Source of the DNA: Mortierella sp. BCC40632
Lineage: Eukaryota > Mortierellomycota > Mortierellomycetes > Mortierellales > Mortierellaceae
Direction of reading: 5' to 3'
Assembly: GCA_011634665.1 (NCBI GenBank)
Contig: WAEK01000003.1
Span: forward strand, 1,554,001-1,618,000
Length of the DNA stretch: 64,000 nt
The notes beneath the pieces are model-generated. The model saw only the letters and a list, made by a program, of their open reading frames with translations. It did not search any database and was not told where the DNA came from. The position numbers were made by a program, and so were the translations under genes. Below, one piece after another: positions 51,172-61,127 of this stretch; the stretch's first letter is position 1; every line of letters starts with the position of its first letter.

Positions 51172-52135
51172 ATGTCGCAGCAGAATCCTATTGTAAGCAT
51201 GGAAAACATGGACTCGACTTTCATGGCAGCCCAACCCCACTTGATGTGCGATTTTTATCATTCCTCATTCTGGGAGAAACGATACTTGAGATGAATGGGT
51301 GGTCTAACTATGAGCTCGTCTCTTCGTCTCTTGAACAACCTAGGTATTTTTTGACGTATCGATTGGCGGCAGAGCCGCTGGCCGCATGAAGATGGAGCTC
51401 TTTGCAGACGTTGTGCCCAAAACAGCAGAGAACTTTAGGTAATACAGTCAAGTCCCGATCTGCATTCTCGGTCTGGTATAGAGCTAGCTCTACGAACCAA
51501 GTGGCTAATATTTTCTTTTATGTTTTCTTTCATGGATAGACAACTCTGCACTGGAGAGTATAAGAAGAATGGGGTGCCACAGGGTTACAAAGGATGCACT
51601 TTCCACAGAGTGATCAAGGATTTCATGATCCAGGGAGGCGACTTTATCAAGGTACTAGACATTCACTGGCCATTGAATGACGTGATAGAATCAATAGCCA
51701 CGGGATTCACGTTTACTAACACCATTTGAACCTCTGTTTAGGGCGACGGAACAGGATCGATGAGCATTTACGGCGACAAGTTTGCGGACGAGAACTTTAC
51801 AATTAAACACACTGGACCAGGACTCTTGTCAATGGCGAACAGTGGCCCAAATACCAATGGATGCCAGGTACTAGCAAAGGACGCTTTCATGCCTCATGTT
51901 TTCCTCAACCTCACCTAGTCATTCAGTACTAACTATTCTTTCTTTCTTCTGGTTACTTGTTGACAAACAGTTCTTCATCACATCGACCAAAACCGACTAC
52001 CTGGACAACAAGCACGTTGTATTTGGAAAGTTGATTGACGGTATCTTGACTCTCCGCAAGATTGAGAACGTACAGACTGGACCCGAGAACCGACCCAAGC
52101 TGCCAGTGGTCATTACCGAATGCGGAGAATACTAG
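51172..52135 (+). CDS. PPIH: Peptidyl-prolyl isomerase H (snRNP cyclophilin)
   Basis: Five exons keep phase (51172-51192, 51344-51438, 51540-51651, 51742-51867, 51971-52135), giving 172 aa, close to human PPIH (177). Cyclophilin motifs are all present: [34 protein letters not shown], the active-site [46 protein letters not shown]. The family isomerises Xaa-Pro bonds. The H type is a component of the U4/U6.U5 tri-snRNP through Prp4. The short N terminus ([16 protein letters not shown]) and the [12 protein letters not shown] loop favour the H type over cyclophilin A. Exon 1 has only seven codons. A poly(A) signal is at 52156. Confidence 0.93.
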
Positions 52136-52155
52136 TAAAATAGCCCTACAAGCCC

Positions 52156-52161
52156 AATAAA
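52156..52161 (+). terminator. Poly(A) signal of PPIH
   Basis: AATAAA lies 20 bases after the stop codon at 52135. Confidence 0.5.
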
Positions 52162-52228
52162 AAAGAAGTGGCAAAGAGCAAAATTGAAGTTGGTTCTTTT
52201 TTCTTTTTTTTTTTGTTTCCTTCTATCC

Positions 52229-53002
52229 ATGGAATACCTTCGCAATCTACCATCCAAGACCGATGCATTCTCGACGGCTACTCATGAGCGTGTCCGTCGG
52301 GATTGCCATCACTCCAAGCCCTACTTTTCCACAGCGAGTCAGACCCCCAAGCAAGGTTCAATGTCGTTCGCATTGATTCATTCATGCTCTTCCATTCTTT
52401 TCCTTTTCTTTTTTTTTGCTTGCCAGCAACCGTTAACTGACCAGAGAAAGTAATGCTCCTCCATTAGTCATGGCCTCCAGCAGCGATGAAAACCTGATTC
52501 TAGCAGCCTTTCGACAAAAGAACTTGGCAAGTGTCTTTGTTTTTTGCATTCCTGGCAATGACGCTGTCGTTTCGGGAATGGCACGAACCACAGGGTCTAG
52601 TATTTTATATTTTGGAATGGGTCCCCAACTAATGGTCCATGTCCTTTTTCCTCCATTTAGGCGGAGCAGATAGCAGCGACTCTACCAGAGAACCCAAAGC
52701 GGCGTACAGGACCTAGTCTCGGCAGAACCGGGACAGATACTGGAGATGGATGCTCCACAGAAGCCCCCTCTTCGCAACAGCGGCTCTACAAAAGACCAAG
52801 GATTGCGCTTTCATATGCAGCACAAGCTTCTACTGTCTCCACTGCCTCCGCAGCCTCCTCTGTGTCTGTTGCCTCACCTGCTTCCTCTTCCACAGCAGCA
52901 GAAGATGCAGTCATGACAGATAGAGTGTCTTCTGGACCCCGATCTGCAGGTGTACCAAAAGCCTCCTCAACACTGTCATTTTCCTCCTCACCTACCTCAT
53001 AA
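52229..53002 (+). CDS. Small unknown protein (about 175 aa) with a GC-AG intron
   Basis: Proposed exons 52229-52355, 52468-52526 and 52661-53002 keep phase and give 175 aa. The first intron uses GT-AG with a weak donor (GTTCAA). The second uses GCAAGT, the usual form of a GC donor, with a TTTAG acceptor. The N terminus (MEYLRNLPSKTDAFSTATHE) is polar and ordered-looking. The middle (DENLILAAFRQKNLAEQIAA) is a probable short helix. The last 90 residues are Ser/Ala/Thr-rich with a basic patch (YKRPR). I do not recognise a family. A shorter version could start at the ATG at 52470. It lies on the same strand as PPIH and LACTB2, with short gaps on both sides. Confidence 0.5.
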
Positions 53003-53283
53003 CACCGCAATAAACGTCAGAGTTTGCTCTTCGGCTGCATAAGAAGTACGCGAACGCGAGCCGAAAAAAAAAAGGGCGAGAGAAAGAGGAGTGAGAGAGG
53101 AATGAACAAGAGATGTGACTTTTTCGGTCTACTTGTTCATTCGCCAGAGTTCTTTTTCATTTCACAGCGTAGAATTCATCTTATCCATCCATCCATCCAT
53201 TCATCCTTCTTTTGCATCTTCATCCCATTTCTGACGAACCAAGAACTAAACACTAAACCTCACACCCCCCCCCCTCTTAAGTC

Positions 53284-54440
53284 ATGGAAACCCTTGAACG
53301 CCTCCCAACCATTGCGCGACTGTCGGAGCGAGTTGTCCGTGTTCTCGGTCTCAACCCCGGAAAGTTTACGCTTCAAGGTACAGACCCTTCCCTCCCTCCT
53401 CCTCCCTCCCCCTCTGCAACTTCCAGCGAAGCATTTCTCCGAAGGAAGCATTGTAATGTCTTCTAATGCACACATTGCACCCTGTCCCTACCCTAGGCAC
53501 AAACACCTACCTGATCGGAAAAGGACCCAAGAAACTTTTGCTCGATACAGGCGAAGGTCGTCCCGAATATATTCCTCTTCTTCAACAGGCTCTGGATCAA
53601 GAACCTGGGGGTGCAAAGGTCTCTCAGGTTGTTTGTACTCACTGGCATCACGACCACGTGGGTGGTGTCGACGACCTGAAAGCCTTCCTGGCTAGTCGAA
53701 ACATCCACCTTGACAAAAGTGGTCACCAAGGTACCGTTGCACCTTCCGACTCTCAGCCACGGTCAACCAAAAGTGATACTTTTGGATTATTCAAGTTTCC
53801 AAATCCTGATAATGACGATCCTGAGGATGGGTTCATGCCTCTGAAGGACCGTCAAGAGTTCCAGGTTGATGATCAGACTACCTTGGTCGCACTCCATACT
53901 CCAGGTCACACCGATGACCATTGCAGTTTCTTTCTCAAGGAAGAGAACACACTTTTCACGGCGGATTGCGTGCTCGGACAAGGGTCGGCTGTGTTTGAGA
54001 ACCTTGCCCTTTACATGCGCTCGCTTGAGCGGCAACTTCACATCTTGAAGGAGTTGCAACCATCGACGGAGCAAACAACCTACAAGCTCTATCCAGGTCA
54101 TGGTCCAATTATTGAAGATGGACCTGCCAAGATCCGAGAGTATATCCATCATCGCCTCGAGCGAGAGCGACAAATCATGTCTGTACTAACAGACGACAGT
54201 GCAGCTATTGCAGTTGCAGTTGTTGGAGGTGGAGGATCGACAGCCAAAAGTGGGATGACTGTCAAGGAGATTGCTTCGAATATCTACCAGGGATATCCTG
54301 AGCAACTACAATTGGCTGCACAAGGACAGGTGCTGTTACATCTTGAGAAACTAAAGTTGGACGGCAGGGTCAAAGTAGTGAATCCTTCAGAAGACTTTTC
54401 AGAGATAGTTTGGGAAGTGACTCATCAAGCGAGCCTCTAG
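53284..54440 (+). CDS. LACTB2: LACTB2-type metallo-beta-lactamase endoribonuclease
   Basis: Two exons keep phase (53284-53377, 53497-54440), giving 345 aa. The metal-binding signature THWHHDHVGG (His about 80, 82, Asp84, His85) is followed by LHTPGHTDDH, FTADCVLGQG and LYPGHGPIIEDG, the further ligand loops of the glyoxalase II-like subgroup. The C-terminal winged part (KIREYIHHRLERERQIMSVL, then GMTVKEIASNIYQG) is typical of LACTB2. The human homologue is a mitochondrial single-strand-specific endoribonuclease. This copy shows no clear presequence. Compared with human LACTB2 (288 aa) there is an insert after the HxHxDH motif (SDSQPRSTKSDTFGLFKFPN). A second, broken copy lies at 56465-57150. 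This one is the intact parent-type copy. Confidence 0.9.
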
Positions 54441-54502
54441 GTTCATTTGTTTTCCTTTTCGATTTCCTTTTTATTATTGATATTAAAACAAAACTGCTTA
54501 AG

Positions 54503-55303
54503 TTACTTTGCAAGTAGGTTGAGTCTCCTGCGATGGCTCTCAATCAAATCCTCATCAGAAGGTGTTGACTTCCTGACAGAGGGTCGCTCAAGGACAGCGT
54601 CCTTCCAATTAAAGAATCTGGCCAGTTCTGGGTTGGACTCGATCGTAGGCAACTTGTTATCATTGAACTTTCCGACAAGGAAGAGTCGGGCGAGGAAAGG
54701 TGCAATGGCGAGTTCAGCAAAAGAGAACTGTTGACCGAGGAAGTAAGGACCATCGACGTTGGATTCCTTCTGAGACACGGCGAGGAGTAGTTTGTTGAAC
54801 TTTTGCAATTCCTCGATTAATTTCTCACGGTACTCGGCTGCTTCCTTGGGATCAACTGTCAAGACAGCCTTATAGTAAATAGGGCTAACTCGGGAATCCC
54901 ATTGGTTGACCAAGTTGCGGATCTTGGCACGCAAGAGAGGGTCTGATGGGAGGAGACTAACCAAGCAAGAGCAATAGAACCGAGTGTCAAACGTTAGTTT
55001 CTATTCAGCATCTGCCTGCCAAAAATTCTTCAGAGGTAATCATATTTACTTTGCTTCGGGATAGAGCTCAGAGATATATTCAGAAATGGTGATCGACTCG
55101 AGAATGACGTCCGTGTTGTTGACCTTGAGTGCAGGAACTTGACCGTAGGGGTTAATCTCCTTGAGATACCATTCGGGGCGAGGCTCCCTGAGGTTGATAT
55201 AGACAACTTCATGAGGAACCTTGGCTTCATCGAGAGCGATGACGACACGAGCGGCATATGGACAGAGACCGTTGTCGTAGAAAACGAATGTAGGGGCGGC
55301 CAT
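54503..55303 (-). CDS. Omega-like glutathione transferase, copy a (235 aa)
   Basis: Two exons on minus (55303-55050, 54956-54503), split in codon 85. The N-terminal thioredoxin fold carries the catalytic-type motif GLCPYAARV (Cys at about 14), NPYGQVPALKV with the cis-Pro, and ILESITISEYI for glutathione contact. The all-helical C-terminal domain has YFLGQQFSFAELAIAPFLAR. The cysteine motif places it near omega and GTO-type enzymes, which do thiol transfer, glutathionyl-ketone or dehydroascorbate reduction (family knowledge). It is convergent with LACTB2, with only 62 bases between stops. Its duplicate lies at 57214-58022 with about 80% identical residues in exon 1. Confidence 0.9.
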
Positions 55304-55637
55304 GGTGATGAGAGTTATGCTGTGAGTGTGAAGAGAGGTGGGGGACAGAAGCAACAGGGAGAAAAGGTAAAAATTTGGGTGAATTTGCCAGTTCTCTCCG
55401 CTTTAAATACCACACAAAAGAGAGAATAGCCCAGGTCCAGCCGCATTTCTAAGCTTTTTCCGATCCACCCCCCCTCTCCCCGCTTATTACAATATGCTAA
55501 TCATTGTCCTTCCATGGGCCGTCCTTTGATCAAGACCGTGGGAGCACTGCAACACAAATCTCCCTCAATCGCGCAATTGCCGCTGGACTTCTCTCCCTCA
55601 AGCCCCCTGATTTCATGCCTTTTGCAAACCACACACC

Positions 55638-56464
55638 TTAATCCTCAGCCCAGGTCTTCTTTTTGACCTCGATGCTTCTGTAGACTTGCTCAAGTTCTTC
55701 AGTACTTGGTAGGACTCTCTTTACACTCGGTCTTGATACAACCGCTTCTCTCCATTCGAGGAACCTTGCAAGCTTCGGGTTTTCCTGTGCCGACGGAAGC
55801 TTGAACCCAGTCTGGAGTCTTTCCGTCAATGGCACACGCATCAGGAAGGATGTCAAAGCCAAGTCCGCAAAAGAGAATTGGTCACCTAGAAAGTAACGAC
55901 CTTTTCCCGAATCAGTGGGACTCCGTTTGGCAAACAAAAGCAAGTTGTTGAACTTTTCGAGTTCGGTGACAAAAGTTTGGTGACGTTCTTTGGGAATGTA
56001 GCCTGGTAGTATGCAGGGTGAATATGAGCCCCCCCAATGATGGACCAAATACCGTATCTGGGCTCGCTGAAGTGGGTCCTGTGGGAACAAACTGGGTTTC
56101 TGTGTGTGTGTGTGTTTTTAAGGAGACATAAATGGTAGCGTCCAACATTTTTTTTTTTTTTTTTTTTTTTTGGTTAAAGTTTTAGCCTTAGAACGGCAGT
56201 AAACTAATCAGTAATCAGACATCCAACTGGGGCTTAATCTGCTTCTGGGTGAAGATCACAGATGAGCTCAGCGGCAAACAGACTTTCAGCTATCACAACA
56301 TGATCATTAGCTTTGAGAGCAGGGGCTTTTCCAAATGGGTTAATGTGGAGATATCAGTCAGGACGAGGGACATCCAAGTCAATTTGGATTTCTTCATGTG
56401 CTTGGTTCGTCTCGGCCATGGCCAGAACTGCCCGAGCCGCGTAGGGGCAGAATCGGTTTGTGTT
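55638..56464 (-). pseudogene. Glutathione transferase copy b, truncated pseudogene
   Basis: Two exon remnants on minus. Exon 2 (56090-55638) is nearly identical to the intact copy at 58848-58389, but has a small deletion with local frame change after YLVHHWG. Exon 1 (about 56464-56240) keeps FCPYAARAVLAM but has lost the start codon and the first residues, because it is joined directly to LACTB2-like DNA at about 56464. The splice donor after the PEA codons is changed from GTAAGC to ATTAAG. Together these make it non-functional. Confidence 0.8.
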
Positions 56465-57150
56465 GATTGGAAAGGGACCCAAGAAACTTTTTGCTCGATA
56501 CAGGCGAAGGTCGTCCCTCTTCTTCAACAGGCTCTAGATCAAGAACCTGGGAGTGCAAAGGTCTCTCAAGTTGTTTGTACTCACTGGCATCACGACCACG
56601 TGGGTGGCGTCGACGACCTGAAAGCCTTCCTGGCTAGTCGAAACATCCACCTTGACAAAAGTGGTCACCAAGGTACCGTTGCACCTTCCGACTCTCAGCC
56701 ACGGTCAACTAAAAGTGATACTTTTGGATTATTCAAGTTTCCAAATCCTGATAATGACGATCCTGAGGATGGGTTCATGCCTTTGAAGGACCGTCAAGAG
56801 TTCCAGGTTGATGATCAGACTACCTTGGTCGCACTCCATACTCCAGGTCACACCGATGACCATTGCAGTTTCTTTCTCAAGGAAGAGAACACACTTTTCA
56901 CGGCGGATTGCGTGCTCGGACAAGGGTCGGCTGTGTTTGAGAACCTTGCTCTTTACATGCGCTCGCTTGAGCGTCAACTTCACATCTATCAGGGATATCT
57001 TGAGCAACTACAATTGGCTGCACAAGGACAAGTGCCGCTACATCTTGAGAAGCTAGAGCTGGATGACAAGGTCAAAGCAGTAAAATCCTTTAGAAGATTT
57101 TTCAGAGATAGTTTGGGAAGTGACTCATCAAGCGAGTCTGTAGGTTCATT
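56465..57150 (+). pseudogene. LACTB2 copy 2, 5'-truncated pseudogene
   Basis: It starts abruptly at a position matching 53511 in the intact gene, so exon 1 and the first intron are missing. It has an extra T in a T run (about 56495), a 9-base deletion, an in-frame 240-base deletion (between bases matching 54044 and 54285), and a shifted C terminus. Between 56516 and 56986 it differs from the parent at only about eight positions. The HxHxDH motif survives, but the protein could not fold normally. An open frame running through this region from 56249 is a chimera of antisense GST and LACTB2. Confidence 0.85.
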
Positions 57151-57213
57151 TTTTTTTCCTCTTCCAATTTCTTCTTCTTATTGTTATTAAAATATATTGC
57201 TTCCTGGCTCAAG

Positions 57214-58022
57214 CTACTTTACAAGCTCGCTGAGTCTAATGGTATGACATTCAATCAACGGCTCCTCTTCAGGTGTCGCTCTCTTGACAGAGGGTCTCTC
57301 AAGGACAGCATCCTTCCAACTAAAGAATCTGGCCAGCTCTGGGTTGGACTCGATCGTAGGCAACTTGTTGGCATTGAACTTCTCCAAAAGGAAAAGTCGG
57401 GCGAGGAAAGGTGCAATGGCAATTTCAGCAAATGAGAATCGTTGACCGAGGAAGTAAGGACCATCGACGTTGGATTCCTTAGGCGCGGCGAGGAGTAAGT
57501 TGTTGAACCTTCGCAGTTCTTCGATCAGTTTTTCACGGTACCCGGCTGCTTCCTTGAGATCCAGGGTAAAGGAAGCCTTGTTGTAAATAGGGTTAATGCG
57601 AGAATCCCAGTGGCAGATCAAGTTGCGGATCTTGGTACGCAGGAGAGGGTCTGATGGGAAGAAACTAATCAATAAAGAAAAATAGAATTAAGTGTCAAAC
57701 GTTAGTTCCTATTCTGTATCCGACTACCGAAAATTTCTTCAGAGGTAATCAGAAGTCAGCTCATTTACTTTGCTTCGGGATGGAGCTCAGAAATATATTC
57801 AGCGATAACGATCGACTCGAGAATGACGTCCTTGTCGTTGACCTTTAGTGCAGGAACTTGACCGTAGGGGTTAATCTCCTTGAGATACCAGTCGGGGCGA
57901 GGCTGTCTGAGGTTGACTTGGATAACTTCATGAGGGACCTTGGCTTCATCGAGAGCAATGATGACACGAGCGGCATATTGACAGAGACGGTTGTCGTAGA
58001 GGACAAGCGAAGGGGCGACCAT
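57214..58022 (-). CDS. Omega-like glutathione transferase, copy a' (234 aa)
   Basis: Two exons on minus (58022-57769, 57664-57214), with the same intron position and phase as copy a. The frame is intact. It keeps NPYGQVPALKV and the C-terminal YFLGQRFSFAEIAIAPFLAR. The active-site motif reads RLCQYAARV instead of GLCPYAARV: the Cys stays but the following Pro is Gln. That could change thiol reactivity. Residue identity to copy a is roughly 80% in exon 1, clearly lower than in neighbouring parts of the duplication, so the two genes may have diverged in function. Confidence 0.88.
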
Positions 58023-58388
58023 GGTGATGAGAGTTGATGTTGTGAGTGTGAAGAGGACGGGGACAGAGACAATAGAGAGAAAAATGTAGAATGTAGGCGA
58101 GAACTTGCCGCTTTATATATCACACAAAAGCGAGAGTTGTCTAGGTTTAGCAGATGGCGCCGTATTTCAATGCGCTCCGAACCCCCTGCAGTCATACACT
58201 CACTGATCAACGTCCTCCTTTGCCCCCTTCCTCGGCTGTCTTTTGATCAAACCGTGGGAGTGCTACAGTACGACCCTCTCTCAATCTCACAATTATCGCT
58301 GGAAAACCAGAATACTTCTCTCCTCAAGCTCCTTGACTTCATGCACCTTTCACTAACCACACGCCACTCCTTAATCCTAATTCTCAGC

Positions 58389-59274
58389 TCAGACCTTCTT
58401 TTTGGCCTCGATGCTTCTGTAGACTTGCTCAAGTTCTTCAGTACTTGGTAGGACTCTCTTTACACTCGGTCTTGATACAACCGCTTCTCTCCATTCGAGG
58501 AACCTTGCAAGCTTCGGGTTTTCCTGTGCCGATGGAAGCTTGAACCCAGTCTGGAGTCTTTCCGTCAATGGCACACGCGTCAGGAAGGATGCCAAAGCCA
58601 AGTCCGCAAAAGAGAATTGGTCACCTAGAAAGTAACGACCTTTTCCCGAATCAGTGGGACTCCGTTTGGCAAACAAAAGCAAGTTGTTGAACTTTTCGAG
58701 TTCGGTGACAAAAGTTTGGTGACGTTCTTTGGCATCGGCGTCTGATCCTAGGAATGTAGCCTGGTGGTATGCAGGGTGAACATGAGCCCCCCAATGATGG
58801 ACCAAATACCGTATCTGGGCTCGCTGAAGTGGGTCCTGTGGGAACAAACTGAGTTTTTGTGTTGATAGTTTTTTTTTTTTTTTTTTTTTTTAAGGAGACA
58901 GAGATAGTAGAGTCCAACAGTTTTAGCTGATATTTTAGCCATAGAGCAGCAAAACGTAAAGAAAAAGAAAAAAAAGAAAAAAAGCAGTAGACTAATCAAT
59001 GATCTCTAACTGGAGCTTACTTTGCTTCGGGATGAAGATCACAGATGAACTCTGCAACAAACAGACTCTCAACTATCACATCATGATCATTAACTTTGAG
59101 AGCGGGGACTTTTCCATATGGGTTGATGTGGAGATACCAGTCAGGACGAGGGACATCCAAGTCAATTTGGATTTCTTCATGTGCTTGGTTCGTCTCGGCC
59201 ATGGCCAGAACTGCCCGAGCCGCATAAGGACAGAATCGGTTTGTGTACAGGACAAGCTTGGTGATAGCTGACAT
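58389..59274 (-). CDS. Omega-like glutathione transferase, copy b' (237 aa)
   Basis: Two exons on minus (59274-59021, 58848-58389), with the same intron phase as copies a and a'. Motifs: RFCPYAARAVLAM, NPYGKVPALKV, VIVESLFVAEFICD for glutathione contact, and YFLGDQFSFADLALASFLTR in the helical domain. This is the only intact b-type copy, as its partner at 55638-56464 is broken. The intron contains an A/T-rich spacer with T and A runs (58869-58892, 58957-58983). The product should be a soluble cytosolic thiol transferase by family. Confidence 0.88.
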
Positions 59275-59479
59275 TTTTTTTCTTTTTCTTTTCTTGCTGG
59301 GAGAGTGAGATAAAAAGTGTAAGAAAAAGAAGCAATAAAAAAAAAAAAAAACGGTCGTCTTCGAGATGAAGCGAGACAAACACATTCCTGTCCATTTGAA
59401 ATTATGGGACGAAAAGGAATCGTGGACGGGTTCATGCTGACTGGGCATCCAAGTTTATTAATGTTTAATGGAATGCTCA

Positions 59480-61127
59480 TCAATACGACAATGGAGGGGT
59501 TCCTGGTGCGGATGCAGTTGCTCCCGTTTGCTGGGCCACTGGAAAGTTCCTCCAATTGAGTAGTAGTCCCTTCAAGGACCGAATTTCACTCTTCAGTGCT
59601 GCCTCGGGCGATGTTGGATCTGTGTGGCCTTTTCCAGAAGCTGCAGCTCCTGCTGTGTTGTACCCATAGTACCGACTGGTTGGGTATGCGATTGAGGACG
59701 TGAGAGCATATGTCTCTTTGGTAATGTACTCGGCAAGGTCCTGGGTCACAGCCCTTGTTGCCTTGAGCTGTTCAAAATTCATTTGGTTGGCATGAGTCTC
59801 AAGCTTCTTGGAGAATGTATCCAGCTGCTTCAGAGTAGGTGGGTGAGAGACAGAGTCCTTTGCAGACAAAGTCGTGGTGGTAGATGGAGTGCTTTCTGCA
59901 GAGTCCTTTGAACCCTCTAGCTCTTTGACAGAGGAGGACTTTTCATCTTTGACAATGTTTCTCCTGACATGAGCACGATTATTCCCGAGGTTCAGGGCCA
60001 AGAAATACTCCTTGTACCCTGCTAGTGTCGCCTTGAGTTTAGACAACAGTTCCGTCTGAGAGACTGTCAATGTCTGTCTTGCATTTGTGATGCCTCGGAT
60101 AACTGGGTAGAGTAGTTTCTGTTGAACGGGGAATCATGAAAAAAAAAAAAAAAAAGACGGGGAACTAAGGTTTGAGCCACTTGATTTGCTTCGGATGGCA
60201 AGGCATGTCCATGGAGCAAGAAGCCCCACCTAATACGTACCTGGACAAGGAGAGTTGAGAGGACTGAAATTCCTCCGGAGATCAAGAGGGCAATAACCAA
60301 CTTTCTCTTGAATGCATTTGGATCCGCAACAAGCTGTGCCTGGGGCTGTTGAACTCCATACATGGCTTGAGGGTACACTTGAACGGGAGTATATGAGCGT
60401 GGGGGCACTGGGGGAGGCGCCCCATAGGAGACCGGTGCTGCTGCTGCTGCTGCTGGGTACTGCTGTGGTTGCTGCGTAACTGGGGTTGAGACTGCGGTCG
60501 AAGTGGCCACCTAGGAAGAAGGAAAAAAAAATGAAGGGTCGGTTATCATCTATTCCAACATACTCAGTAATCCATAACGAGACTCCTAGATCTTATGTCA
60601 TAGTCTATCCCGTCTATCCCGTCGACAAAACGTACCGAGGAAATAGGGGAAGAGGTCGTTGCAATCTTGGATCGGGCAATCTCAATCTCTTTGAGAGAAA
60701 GACCCTTTTTCACAAGGAACTGAGTCTTTTTGTTTTCATCTGCAGACTGAACACTAGGTGAAGACAAGAACGCAACCGCTTGTTGGATCATGTTCTCCCG
60801 AATAGGCTGATCTTCACTTGCAGAAGCCGTCGCCACTGCGGAGACCGGCACTGTGGATGTTGGCACTGCTGATGTTGTCACTGCGGTGGTAGTAACAGGA
60901 GCCGTTGTGTTCTCAGCAGTAGCAGGAGCCAAAGCATTGGCTCTTGCTGCCTGAGAGAGCTGCTGGGCCTTCTCCCGAGCCTCCTTTTGTCGTCGCAAAA
61001 GCGCTTCCCGACGTTCATTCCTTTGCTCGGCTGACATGGGCTGTCCATTGTTATTAGCGTAGAGGAGCTCCTGTGTAGCGTTGCTGGCAGGAGCGGGGGA
61101 CTCGCCGGTGTGATTGTCGTCGCTCAT
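59480..61127 (-). CDS. PEX14: Peroxin 14, peroxisomal import docking protein
   Basis: Three exons on minus keep phase (61127-60636, 60510-60241, 60118-59480), giving 466 aa. The conserved N-terminal domain that binds Pex5 WxxxF motifs is at residues about 109-154 (IRENMIQQAVAFLSSPSVQS, KKTQFLVKKGLSLKEIEIAR). It is preceded by an unusually long Ala/Thr/Gln-rich stretch. PPPVPPR (about 196-202) fits a PxxPxR ligand for the Pex13 SH3 domain. One hydrophobic segment (about 235-253, LVIALLISGGISVLSTLLVQ) is followed by a coiled-coil/Ser-rich C-terminal part. Pex14 forms the docking and import pore with Pex13 and Pex5 at the peroxisome membrane (established). Its neighbours here are not peroxins. 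It lies convergent to nothing and head-to-tail with GSTb' on minus. Confidence 0.92.

Larger units (their letters stand above)
53511..59274. repeat. Tandem segmental duplication (LACTB2 + GSTa + GSTb)
   Basis: The left unit (about 53511-56464) and right unit (56465-59274) have the same gene order and orientations, and the intergenic spacers are also related (for example 55510-55590 against 58225-58305). The junction lies inside GSTb exon 1 at about 56464. The unit length is about 2.8-2.95 kb. Confidence 0.85.

Noticed and set aside
56249..57190. 313-codon plus-strand open frame as a complete LACTB2 paralogue
   Set aside because: Its first 70 residues are antisense GSTb exon 1. The LACTB2 part lacks exon 1, has a 240-base deletion, and ends in a shifted frame.
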